This document shows positions 31,722 to 42,117 of a DNA stretch of 64,000 bases, one piece after another. The stretch spans positions 31,924,469 through 31,988,468 of the forward strand of contig CM043942.1 in NCBI GenBank assembly GCA_014529385.2. The letters run 5' to 3'. The stretch comes from Adiantum capillus-veneris. Its lineage: Eukaryota > Streptophyta > Polypodiopsida > Polypodiales > Pteridaceae. Position 1 is the first letter of the stretch, and the number at the start of each line of letters is the position of its first letter. The position numbers and the translations under genes were made by a program. Below the pieces are notes generated by a model. It had not been told where the DNA came from. It was given only the letters and a program-made list of their open reading frames with translations, and did no database searches.

Positions 31722-33625
31722 CGACTCTCCTTCCTCTCGTTGGGCCTTCTGGAGCTGAGAGGCTATAACCCAAAGTACTCCCTCTCATATGTATTTGTTT
31801 AATGACAATCTCCTAAGAGTAGGGTAAATCGTTTGTTCTTCGACCCTTAGGGTTCTATACCAATCCCCAGCCTTTCCACTTAAGGTTAGGCTTAAAGCAT
31901 TGCTCTTATGTAGGTCATTGTGTTCTCCTAGAGAATCACATATTTTTTTAAACACTTCGATATGATTTCTCACATCCCCGTCTCCACTAAATTTTGTGTG
32001 AGCTTGGCTATTTGTACTACCTTACTTCTAGGCTCTCTATCAGGCGCGTTACACATATTCTCAGCAATAGATTGACCGATACCTTGAGCAAATGTTGCCA
32101 AGTCACCTAAGTGAGCAGGCACCATGGGTGAAGGCGCTCTAGAGACTACATGTGGAGTAGGTATTGGCATTGGGCTTGGCGCATAGGAAGCCCTTGGGTT
32201 CCACATTGGGTACGATGTTGTGCCATGTGGTGGTCCAAAGTTCATATGTGTGGCCCTAGGCATAGCAGACGTCGAATGTGACATGCTAATGCTTGCCTGT
32301 ATAGTCCCATGGAAATAATAACTTGGGTGTTGTGGTTGTAGAGCATAGGTAGTTGAAACAATGGGAGGGGTAGGGACTACATGAGTACGAGGACCCATGG
32401 GTGTATACTATTGGTACACACTTGTAGGTACTGTTGCAAGCATTGAGCTACCATGTATCGGTGCTTTACTAACAAATGAGGTCCATGGCATGTTTCTTGG
32501 CATGCCCATCATTGGGGTAGGCATGGTAGCCATGGTGTCATCAAGGGAAAGATGAGCTAGACTCGGAAAGGTGAAGCTATCACTTGTGGGCTCAGATTGC
32601 ACTGAGACCCCTGGAGAAACAACATATGGGGGATCCATCGGACTTACCGAGGGAGTCTCCGTTTGCGATAAGGTCAGGTTGTTTAGCCTTTCCTGTATCC
32701 AAGAATCTCATGAGACCCGTGAAGGCATGCTGATCGCCTTGTTCTGTGTCTCTAACTCAATGACCCTATGGATGACCTCACAAACTCTTTGTTGTTGATC
32801 CTCCACACTAGTAGCACCCATTGTGGATTGTAGGACATCTAACCAACCCACGTGATAGGTGTGACCTGTGTATAGGTCGGTCAGAGTTTCTGTTTGTAGT
32901 TCGTACTCCCAGTTCTCATTTAAGAAGACTCCATCTAGGATTGAGGTGCTAGGGGTGACCTTTGAGCTAGATGCAATGTTGCTTTCTAGAGGTTGCCCTT
33001 TAGCAGTTGCTAAGTCAGGAGCACTTGATTTCTCTCTTAGCAAAGATATTGACATAGGAGCTTTCGATTTTAACTCTCTTCGTTGCTCCGCCTTGCGTAA
33101 GCTCTCGACTTCCTTTTCCCTCGCTGCAAGGATATATTGCTCAACCTCTTGCACTTCGGCAAGGCTTCTACCATCGGGTAATATGACCTCGGAGGGAAAT
33201 AACTCTGAAGTGTCAAAAGGTGCAGTGAATGAAGTATTCACGTGCACATTCTCTAACGGTACAGGGTCTACGTTGGCCAGGAACGGAGAATTTACTTCTC
33301 CACCCCCCTCATTTACATCATTAGCTCCATGTTCGGAGCGAGTGGCTCTACTAAAGGTTTCCTTGAGGCGGCTAAGCACGCTCGGCCTGGACCGTGGGCC
33401 CATGGCATGCATGTCTTGGCTTGAGCTATCAAGATTAGGCATTGGGAAACCCTCCATGACGTCGTTGTCAGAGGAAGAGTCACTAGCCGCTATGTTCGGG
33501 TCTTGATTTGTACTACCTTGGGTCCCCGTCGAGGGCCCGGAACCTAAAGTAGGTGGACATTGAGAACTCGCGTAAGTTCTCTCTAGTTGCTCCGTCTCTA
33601 GCACACGACCAGAGTGCAGATGCAT
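31722..33625 (-). pseudogene. Gyp-A2 gag N-terminal half and capsid core
   Basis: From MHLHSGRVLETE at 33625 a 305-codon frame is rich in Ser, Glu and Asp and predicted mostly disordered, with a helical charged part (EVEQYILAAREKEVESLRK). A second piece (32638-32408) and a Pro/Met/His-rich piece (32398-31970) follow after single stops. The capsid core is at 31973-31785: HIEVFKKICDSLGEHNDLH and ALSLTLSGKAGDWYRTL, the plant retrotransposon gag signature where a Trp-Tyr follows GKA. Three or four stops separate pieces that otherwise keep the gag order. An N-terminal extension of more than 500 residues ahead of the capsid is long for gag. Confidence 0.75.
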
Positions 33626-34400
33626 GTGCCTTTGGCACCCTACAAGTGTCGGCCAATAACCTCGAAGGTTAACCGCTTACTTTTTTAAGCGCCGTTTTCA
33701 CTCGTGTTTTTTACGTTTTTAATGTTTTTTTTTAAAATTAAAGTGTGTGATAGCTCAAAACAAGCGTATCACTTAGAGGATCGCTGTGTGCTTTACAACA
33801 CAATTTTTGGGCATTTGAAGTTCCGTTGGTCCTCAAAAAATCGATTTTTAGCTACGTGTGAAGCTAAAATTTGTTTTTTTTTCAAAAAGGCGACTGAGGC
33901 CTAGGCCTGAGCGTGAGCTTGGGCTTGGGTCTGGGAGATATTCTTGATCCTAGTCCTACCTTTAATTTTTTTTAAAATTATTATTATTATTTAAAAAAAA
34001 AGAAAAAAGGATAAGGTCGCCGCGGCCTGCACGAGAGCACACACACACACACTCTATCTACCTACTTCTAACTAATACACCTACTGTTACACACTAACAC
34101 ACTCTATTAACTCTCACAGATCTACTTTCTACTTACTTACTGTACACAGAAAACTAACAACCTTAGTACACAGAGAATAAACACAGTACCTTTGAAAACT
34201 CCATTAACAAAGAAAACTAACAACCTTAATACACAGAGAATAAACACAATACCTTTGAAAACTCTCTTAACAAAAAAAATACACAGTATGACACAAAATC
34301 CTTCTTTTTAACACACACACCCTCCTTCCTTACCTTTCCTACAATAGAAATTGCACCACAAAAGAAGCACAGAGTGCCATTCAAGCTTAGTGTATGGCAT
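33626..34400 (-). other. Gyp-A2 5' leader
   Basis: Untranslated stretch between PBS and gag. It has two near-identical 63 bp tandem repeats (34148-34210 and 34211-34273, AGAAAACTAACAACCTTA start) and shares the GAGGCCTAGGCCTGAG segment (33896) with Gyp-A1. AT-rich runs lie at 33965-34005. No gene. Confidence 0.6.
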
Positions 34401-34422
34401 TCCCCAGCAACGGCGCAAAAAA
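34401..34422 (-). promoter_or_regulatory. Gyp-A2 primer binding site, tRNA-Asp-like
   Basis: Minus strand next to the LTR: TTTGCGCCGTTGCTGGGGA, close to the tRNA-Asp type PBS TGGCGCCGTTGCCGGGGA. Confidence 0.8.
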
Positions 34423-35016
34423 TGTGCGTATATGTCGCATGTGTCAATGCAAGGAACTTGCCGATACACCACGTGCGAGCCACAAATGGCTCCAAGCACA
34501 CAACAAGCCTAAACTAGTAGGCTCAAAGATGGCGTTGGTGTGTCACTCACCGCTCTATGCTTCCTATTGTGGAGGATTCCTCACCGCGAAGAAGACGGAG
34601 ACGCCGCTACACCACGCTCAACCACCTCGCCGTCGTTGTGCCACCGCAATGCTCGATTGCACACACTCTCATACACACACTCTCTCTCTCTCTCTCTCAC
34701 TCATACACACACACACAGAAGGAGATGAAGAAGAAGAAGATGGAGATGGAGCAAGAGCACTCTTCAATTGCATAAATGAGAGAATGAGTGAATTTTAGGT
34801 TTAGTTGACTTTTATATGAGCTTGCCCCATTCACACTTGGGCGCCCATGCTTAGCCAACTAATCCCTTGAATGTTCCAGTTAGAGTGCGCCTCTCATCGA
34901 CGATCACTCTTACCCTTTTCCTATTGGACCGACAAGCTCGGTACCTGACTCTACCAAGTAAATAATACAACGTCCGTCGTAAGTGATAAGGTGTCCGTGA
35001 GCCGTGAAGGTTAACA
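34423..35016 (-). repeat. Gyp-A2 5' LTR (594 bp)
   Basis: Pairs with 26765-27404. Minus-strand CTCATATAAAAGTCAAC (about 34808-34824) is a TATA box about 200 bp from the LTR start; the transcript start would be near 34785. Its CA tract is only about 10-14 bases, against about 65 in the 3' LTR. Confidence 0.92.
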
Positions 35017-35021
35017 AGTGA

Positions 35022-35462
35022 CAAGTGAAAAGTCAGTGAACCTATAAAATCCCATAATGGCTAGGGTCTTGGGATGAAGCATAGGTCCTAAAAATAGACC
35101 AAGTACAATTGTATAAGTAGGTTCGATGTCTAGGCATGTCAAGTGTCACTGCAACACACAAGGACAAGGGTGTCAAGATTGGGCATGGATTGCGGCAAGT
35201 AGCTAGGAATTTGGCCTATGCTCAAGGATGCTTATAAACAAGAAAATTTCCAAAGGTGGGATAGGATTTTTGATGGGCAATGGAGGATGCTCTAGTGGAG
35301 CCTCAAGGGCAAGGTGTCATGGATTGTTCTAAGAGTTCTAGAAGGGCAAGGGCTTTTCCTATTCAAGAAAAAGTTGGGTGGAGAGTTACATACACTTACC
35401 TCTATTTTTGTCTTCTCTCTTCTCATTTTCTTTGTGAGACAATGGAGTTCATGAGAGCAAAG
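35022..35462. other. Unassigned sequence 3' of Gyp-A2
   Basis: No gene or repeat recognised. It lies between the target duplication of Gyp-A2 and a LINE fragment. Confidence 0.4.
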
Positions 35463-35960
35463 TGTCTCACAATGGGTTGATTGTAAATGGCTCCAAAACA
35501 AAGGTTATGCTTATGAAACTCTCAAACAAAATGAAGCCATGCATTGCGTACAATGAAGAAATCCTTGAAGTGGTAGAGAGCTTCAAGTACCTTGGCCTAG
35601 AGGTTTCAACCAACCATAAATGAAATGGTTGCACCACCAAACGCTTGGAAGCTCAAAAGAGAGCCTACTATGCATTTGAGAACATGTCAATGTGGGAGAA
35701 ATTAAATGTGTGAGAGATTAAATGCGGGAGATTAAATCTTGGGTTCTTAAGAAATAGCTTTTTGAAACCGATACTTTTTTATAGAGTCAATTTGATACTT
35801 TTTTATAGAGTCAAATTGTTGGGTGCAAGGAGTTTGAGAATGTCCAAAAGCATTTTTATACGAGTTTCTACAAGTCAAGACAAAACTACCATACATGCGA
35901 TTACTTCTTGAGTGTCGAGGACCTCCCATTGAGGTTATGGGTTATGTGGATGTAGCGATC
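35463..35960 (+). pseudogene. LINE reverse transcriptase fragment
   Basis: The + strand encodes NGLIVNGSKTKVMLMK, then KPCIAYNEEILEVVESFKYL, and later EFLQVKTKLPYMRLLLE. These match the minus-strand LINE at 52484-55870 (QLIVNEPKTKVMLVK; KPCIVYNNETLEVVK; NFLQVKTQTPYMVLLLE). It is the piece just after the RT active site, with the middle deleted and frames shifted. The element is 5'- and 3'-truncated, as usual for LINE copies. Confidence 0.75.
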
Positions 35961-36138
35961 AAAACAACAATGAGGATATATGTGCCTACATCATTTCTGC
36001 TATTGAAACTATTATTATTCATTCCATCTACACCTAGCCAACCACTACCCACCCATACACATTCCATGATTAGCCACCGGTCATGGTCTTCTCTGGAACG
36101 CCCTTAGTTCATTAGAAATTGAGTATAATGTTTGCTTT

Positions 36139-36145
<7 letters not shown>

Positions 36146-36229
<84 letters not shown>
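36146..36229. repeat. Compound microsatellite (TG)n(AG)n
   Basis: About 30 bases of TG repeats followed directly by about 52 bases of AG. The same (TG)n(AG)n order occurs at 51989-52071. Confidence 0.95.
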
Positions 36230-36231
<2 letters not shown>

Positions 36232-36351
36232 CACATGTTGCGTGCTACTGCAGTAGGTAGGTGGCCTAGGCCCAACTCTCCATGACAAAAATCTATGTAT
36301 CTTCATGAGTCACATGGCTCATTAAACATTATTGGACCCCTTCTACGCTTG

Positions 36352-38590
36352 GCCATCCACGTGGATGGCTCAAGTAAATGCACGTCTTTGCATCTCTTCC
36401 TCTATGCCTTGTCTTTTGCAAGCCAAAAACATGAAAAGGATGTTTTACGCCCTAAATGAAGGGATCACTTACAAACTAAAATAAGTATTTTTTGAATTTT
36501 TTTTTGAAAAAGATATTCAATGAAGAGACCCATTTACAAACTTAAAACATGGATTTGAAGACTTGTACGTAGTTCTTCCTGTTCCCTAAGGCACATTCTG
36601 ACATGCCAAAAGTGCGCAAAAACATTTATATATTCTAAAATCGGAGGCACCCATTCACTAACTAAACAAATGCACAAAAAACATTTCTAAGCTTTTCTTC
36701 CTTCTCCTCTATGATATGTTTTATGATGCCAAAAATGTTAATCTTTAGCATAAACAACACCTTTTGGGATTCTTTGATAGAGATTTATAAATGAAAAAAA
36801 ACCATTGAGTAATAAATAGCATGTATTAATTTTCAAATTTATTTTTTTCAAATGTCCTGACTCAGACTTGCTTGGTATGCTATATATAGGCCAAGGGCCT
36901 GTATATAGCATGGTTGGGTGGGGAGTTGCATGCATCAATTCTGAGTCTCCTCATAGCCATTCATGTGGATGGCTCAAGTAAATTTACTTCTTTGCATCTC
37001 TTCCTCTATACCTTGTCTTTTGCCAAAAAGATGAAAATGATGTTTTGGGTTGTAATGAAGGGATCACTTTCGAACTAAAATAAGTATTTTTTAAATCTTT
37101 TGAAAAAGATATTCAATGAAGAGACCCATTTACAAGCTAAACAAGTGAAGGGATCACATTGGCTTTTTTAAACAATAAGAAAGTGATAAAATCATTAAGT
37201 CGAGTTCAAGTGGAACCAGTGTTCCAGAAAGGATTGCCTCACCTTAGCCTTGAACCGGTTGAAAAATCGAGACTAGCCGGTTGCAAAACATGGTAAAGGG
37301 AAGAAAAACAGGTGAAATATGTGAGAAAATAGTTCAAAAATCATGCAAATTTTAAATTTATGCTAGTATTTTTGGTTTGCTTCTTTGTGCGGAGAAAACT
37401 CAGCTGACAACAGTTTAATAAAAGAGACTTTTCCGAAGATTGACTAGAATTAAGTCATAGAATGCAAGAAAAGCCAAGCCTTGTGACACAGTAAAATGAA
37501 ATGTGAAATAACAAGTGGAAGTGTCACGGTGGCTTTGTAAAACAATAAGAAAGTTATAAAATCATTAGGTTGAGTTTAACTAGAATCAATATCCAGGAAA
37601 GCCTTAGCTTTGCCGTGAGCCGGTTGAAAATCGAGACTAGCCGGTTGCAAACAATGGTAAAGGGAAGAAAAATTGGTGAGGTATATGAGAAAAAAGTTAA
37701 AAAATAATCCAAATATATAAAATAAATCTAGTATTTTTGGTTTGCTTCTTTGTGAGGAGGAAACTCACTCGAAGATCGTTTAATAAAAGAGATTTTCTCA
37801 AACACTAAACTAGAATTGAGCTATAGAATGCAAAAAAAATCAAGCCATGTGAGGATGTGAAATGAAAGGTGAAATAAAAAGAACTCATAAAAATAATAAT
37901 AATAATAAAAATATATATATATATATGTGTATGCATGTGTGTATGTAAATATAAATATGAATAAATAAATAAATATGTATGTATAGAATTTATTGGAATT
38001 ATGCAAGGTGAAGCTTCACTTTAGCATTCTAAAACAAAAGAATGCAAAAAAAGTAAAGACATGTCATGATGTGAAATGAAAGGTGACATACAAACATCCA
38101 CTTAATATTTTAAAACCAAAATAATATTTAAGATAAGTCTCAATCATAGCTGAAAACATTGAAAATATGAGTAGCTCAACTCTCCTCTAAGGCTTCTTAC
38201 AAAAAAAATTGGACTTCTTGTTCTCTAAGGCACATATTTTGGCATGCCAAAAGTGCACAATTTTTTTTTTTTGGTATATTCTAAAATCATAAAATTAGAT
38301 CAAAAGGCTGGCATGTGGCTCTTTAATAAAGGCACCCATTCACTAACTAAACAAATGCACAAAAAACATTTGTAAGCTTTTCTCCCTTCTCCTCTATGAC
38401 ATGTTTTAGCATGCCAAAAATGTTAATCTTTAGCATAAGCAGCACCTTTTGGGATTCTTTAGCATAAGCAGTACCTTTTTGGGATTCTTTAGCATGAGCA
38501 GAAAAAACATAGAGTAATAAAATATTACTAGCATGTATCACTTTTCAAATTTAATTTTTTAAAATGGCCCAACTCGATTCGCTTGGTATG
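36352..38590. repeat. Mosaic of internal duplications, unidentified
   Basis: No genes. Three sets of duplicated blocks interleave. Set 1: 36352-36541 and 36956-37137 (GTGGATGGCTCAAGTAAAT, TATTCAATGAAGAGACCCAT). Set 2: 36582-36880 and 38222-38590 (CATGCCAAAAGTGC, GCACCCATTCACTAACTAAA, CACCTTTTGGGATTC, GCTTGGTATGC). Set 3: about 37145-37500 and 37505-37870, a tandem pair of about 360 bp with CGAGACTAGCCGGTTGCAAA, and a third partial copy at 38035-38095. The block contains AT-rich microsatellites at 37880-37990 and a 30 bp triplication around 38430-38500 (AGCATAAGCAG, CCTTTTGGGATTC). Confidence 0.75.
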
Positions 38591-39010
38591 CAGAGAAATC
38601 CCAGAACAAAGCCCTCTTGTGTCTCATCAAGGAAGGATGCTTCCTTTACTTTTGAAAGGTCAGTGGATCCCTTATGCAAGCATAACATGTATGTTGAAAA
38701 TGGTTGTGTACCCTTTTCATTATTCTATACTATACTATACTACTTTTACAGATTTAACAGAAGAGAGAAACTTTGGTTTGTTGACATGTGCTGCACTACT
38801 ATTTCCTTGCTTTGGTGAAAAATGGCCTGAAAAGGAGGGCCTTTAGTGAATGGTCATATTCAATAGTCCTTCCACGATGAACGAAGTCAGAGTCGGCATT
38901 TTTATGGTAAAATGATCAGGGTAAAGGGGCCAATAAGGGAATAGGTCCTTGTGGAGGGACACGTCTACCCCTAATTCTAAGTTTACCAACATACTAATTA
39001 TAGAAGGTTA
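38591..39010. other. Unassigned spacer
   Basis: I see no coding, RNA or repeat feature that I can support. Confidence 0.4.
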
Positions 39011-39011
39011 G

Positions 39012-39160
39012 ACGTCGAGTGGTGGGTTGGATAGCTCACTCATATGAAATTATGGCCGTTTGATTTCGTGTTCGAGCATTGCTAGTGAAATGTTCCTCTA
39101 TTCACCCGCCCTCGTCTTCTGTCGCGTCTCTGTTTTTGTTACACACAAAAAATCTATCGT
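39012..39160 (+). repeat. SINE-like, tRNA-related sequence (weak)
   Basis: AGTGGTGGGTTGGATAGCTC resembles a polymerase III A box region and GTGTTCGAGCA a B box, about 45 bases apart. No clear tail or target duplication. Low confidence. Confidence 0.3.
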
Positions 39161-39333
39161 CGTCGTCCATCTCTTGTGTGCCATTGTTTGCACCAAAATT
39201 TTTGCTGCTTGTAGCTGTGGTGACGAGCTCTCGATTGCGCCCCTTCACACATGAAATAATGGAGTAGATGGATACCAATTTGTTGCTCGCCTTAACTGTT
39301 CTGCTATTGGGGGTTTTACCCTAGGAACTATTC

Positions 39334-39484
39334 GTCCAAAGGAGCTAGCTTGGTTGGTTGAGCATTCGATCGTCGTGACCTGGGTTGTGGGTTTGAGTGT
39401 GACAAAGCGACTCTCGTAGCGTTCATGAATGTGTTTGTCGTTTTGTCGCGAGGATTTGTACAGTTTGTCCCCCCAAAAAAAAGA
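39334..39484 (+). repeat. SINE-like, tRNA-derived element
   Basis: GAGCTAGCTTGGTTGGTTGA fits the A box/D-loop of a tRNA and GGTTTGAGTGTGAC, about 35 bases further, is a degenerate B box. A short tRNA-unrelated body follows, ending in CCCCCCAAAAAAAA. This layout is typical of plant SINEs. I could not assign a family or find a target duplication. Confidence 0.45.
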
Positions 39485-39800
39485 CTAAGCACTACATGAA
39501 ACAAGACAACAATAGTAAGCTTTTCTCCCTCTTTTGTCTTTTTTTTAAAATTTTCTTTGAAAAAGCATTCACTTTGTTCCTTCAACTTGGTTTAAAACCT
39601 TTATTACATCGTTTCTCTTTGTTCAATTTGGAAAAAAAGTAAAAAACTGAAGACTTCACTATTTGTGGGGAAACGAGTTTATTCCCCACTAGGGTTTGCA
39701 TCTTGCTAGACGTCCCACACTTTTGCTTGTTGTTTATAAAATATAATTGAAAAGATTCAAAATGTATAAATATATAGATAATAAATAAATAAATGTGTGT
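39485..39800. other. Unassigned AT-rich spacer
   Basis: Nothing supportable. AT-rich with short A and T runs. Confidence 0.4.
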
Positions 39801-39804
39801 GTGT

Positions 39805-39874
<70 letters not shown>
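39801..39874. repeat. Compound microsatellite (TG)n(TA)n(GA)n
   Basis: A brief TG run, about 35 bases of TA repeats, then about 30 bases of GA repeats. Confidence 0.95.
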
Positions 39875-39879
<5 letters not shown>

Positions 39880-40095
39880 TGTTTTTTTACCGTGGAGAAA
39901 CATCATTTTTCTTAAGTCCAAACATGATTGTCAAAAGGCCTTCCTTGTCTTTTTTTTTGTGTGATAAAATACCTCCACAAAGATGCCAAACGTTTTACAA
40001 TATGTGTCGTAGGATTTTGAAGCATTTTTTTTTATAGAATCAAGCAAGATGCTTGTGGGAGATTTAGATAAAAATAAGCAACCCAAAAGGAAATG
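39875..40095. other. Unassigned flank of Chr-2
   Basis: No gene seen. The last bases before the LTR are GGAAATG. Confidence 0.4.
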
Positions 40096-40468
40096 TGTCA
40101 TAAAAAATAATATCTAATTTTCCCAAATGATTTTCTCATGTTAAATTGATAATTTAATATGGGGAAGTACCAGGAGAGTAAAAGCTAGAATATTGGTAAG
40201 GCTGTCAGATCGGTCTCTGTAGAGATCCAAAGGAGAGAAAATATGGATCCAAAGGGGGACAATTTGCAAAAGAGCAATGTGTTTCAATGGGGCTTAAAAA
40301 ACCTAGGTTCAACTCCATTAAAACTTCCATAGACTAAAGTTTCAAAAATTAACTCAATTATCCAATGGCCAAAGCAAGGGGAAAATTGGATGGTCATGCG
40401 AGGACTAAAAAGTCTTCCCACATCCCCAGGAAGGAGGGGGCGAGCCCTTTTAGTAGGGGATGAGAGAG

Positions 40469-40532
<64 letters not shown>

Positions 40533-40996
40533 CAAAGCTCCCCCTTTACACAAAGGGAATACTGGACACATATCAGGCTCCTGGGTCAGTTGCCCCAAGC
40601 TCCCCTCAAATCCTATTGGATGGCCATAGAGGTGGACCAATGAGAATTAGGCTAGAGTAAAGTTAGTCTAATCAATCTAAAAATGCTTGATAAAAGAACC
40701 AATAGACTATTGGACAGTCTACCAAGGGGTCCAATGAGCATTCAACAACCCAATGTCTTGCCTGATTCCTATTGGACAGAAGACTAAGAGGTCCAATGAG
40801 AGTTTAATTGAATTATTTAGTTACCTAAAGCTCTCACAAAAGAGAAAAGGGGGATAGTTGTCAAAAGGCTATCAATTATGCTTCTAATTTGTGATTGGCT
40901 AAGCTTTACAGGAGCCAATGGGAGGCCAGCATGAGCAAATAACAAGAGGGGTTCGACCAAGGTGAGAGAGGGGGCTGCATTTTAGTCTAACACAAT

Positions 40997-41045
<49 letters not shown>

Positions 41046-41704
41046 CTCATGTGTGTAAGAAGAACTCCATCTCCTTCTCCAAGCATTGAGAAGTAGAGGC
41101 CTACACCAACTACTCTTGGCTATGGAATGCAAATCCAACTAAGATCCAAGCTTCAATGGCATCCTCATCTCCTCTACCATGCTAATTACTCAGCTAAGCT
41201 TTGCTCTTAGAGTGATTATGTGAGGAGAATACTTCTTTCTTGTAAGATACATCTTCTTCCTCTCAATCTATTCTCATTCCTTGCTAGCTCTCACCATTTT
41301 TGAAGGTGTGTGAGGTCTTGGGACTGAGGCTAGGGACACTAGGTGTGTTTTTCAAGCATAATTTGGTGCATGAAGTTTCTATCTTCATTGCACCAACGAG
41401 TTTCGTCAAGGAACACAAGCATTGTATTGTACAAAAGTCTCCTTTGATGGGAGAAGCTATAATACAAAGCCTTTATGGAGGGGGGACCGACTCCATGTAA
41501 ATTTGGCCCTCAACTATTGTCAATTGTTCTATTTCTCTCTCTTTTCAAGTATTGCCAATGCCAAATTAGCTAGGTGTAAATTTCTATGTTGCTTTCTCAA
41601 ATTAAGTACTCTCTGTATGCTCATTATGAACTTATTCTTAATGAAATGCTCACTATGTTATCAATTTCCGCTATACACAAGCTACTAGTGTATCAATCGT
41701 TACA
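40096..41704 (+). repeat. Chr-2 5' LTR
   Basis: Runs TGTCATAAAA...CGTTACA. It holds two CA microsatellites (40471-40530 and 41003-41043). Between them is a cluster of ten CCAAT/ATTGG pentamers (40615-40919). Open frames through the CA repeats are artefacts. Confidence 0.9.
40615..40919. promoter_or_regulatory. CCAAT/ATTGG cluster in Chr-2 5' LTR
   Basis: CCAAT occurs at 40637, 40699, 40731, 40750, 40793 and 40915, and ATTGG at 40615, 40709, 40771 and 40894. Several form pairs of the type CCTATTGGA..GGTCCAATGAG. CCAAT boxes are bound by NF-Y-type factors in plants; a promoter role here is inference. Confidence 0.5.
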
Positions 41705-41705
41705 T

Positions 41706-41717
41706 TGGTATCAGAGC
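41706..41717 (+). promoter_or_regulatory. Chr-2 primer binding site, initiator tRNA-Met
   Basis: TGGTATCAGAGC, exact standard PBS, one base after the LTR end TTACA. Confidence 0.95.
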
Positions 41718-42117
41718 TATTGGTTTCTCTTTCTTACTCAAGAAGAGAGGTCCTCAAGCTTGCTACAAATGGTTGGTGTTATTAGTTGCAAAAAGAGTAA
41801 GTAGAATATGGATTTTTCATCCTTGAAGCACGCCTGCTTTATGCAGTTAACGGGGATACCATCGAGAGCTATGGTCTTAGAAATGGAGTCGTACGGGGTT
41901 TGTTTATGGCTTAATCATTATTGAGCTATTAGAAGCTTGATAGGAACTGGTGATGTCTTGGCTCTGTTGAACCCTCTCTTCTATTCCTTGCAATTTAAAA
42001 ATATTCAAGCCACGGGTATAGATGCTTGAGTGCTTATCTTTGAAGGTAAAGAGGAGTAGCAACTAGGACTTGAAGTGCCAAAGTACAAGTAAAAATTTAC
42101 ACCTAAAATTTGCTAGT
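41718..42117 (+). other. Chr-2 untranslated leader
   Basis: About 400 bases from PBS to the gag ATG at 42118. No reading frame of note. Confidence 0.55.

Larger units (their letters stand above)
26765..35016 (-). mobile_element. Gyp-A2: complete gag-protease-only gypsy element
   Basis: Minus-oriented element of 8,252 bp with 5' LTR 34423-35016, 3' LTR 26765-27404, tRNA-Asp-like PBS and a purine-rich PPT. Flanks AATGA (26760-26764) and AGTGA (35017-35021) form a 5 bp target duplication with one mismatch. Internal coding covers gag and protease only. Between the protease (ending 29282) and the PPT are about 1.9 kb with no RT, RNase H or integrase. It would need enzymes from a related autonomous element; Gyp-A1 is a decayed relative that still shows pol. 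Confidence 0.9.

Noticed and set aside
32868-33506. 212-codon + strand open frame
   Set aside because: It is antisense to the long Gyp-A2 gag frame (33625-32708), which has the expected order and downstream gag domains.
37880-37990. Origin or matrix-attachment region from AT-rich repeats
   Set aside because: AT richness and short repeats alone do not support it.
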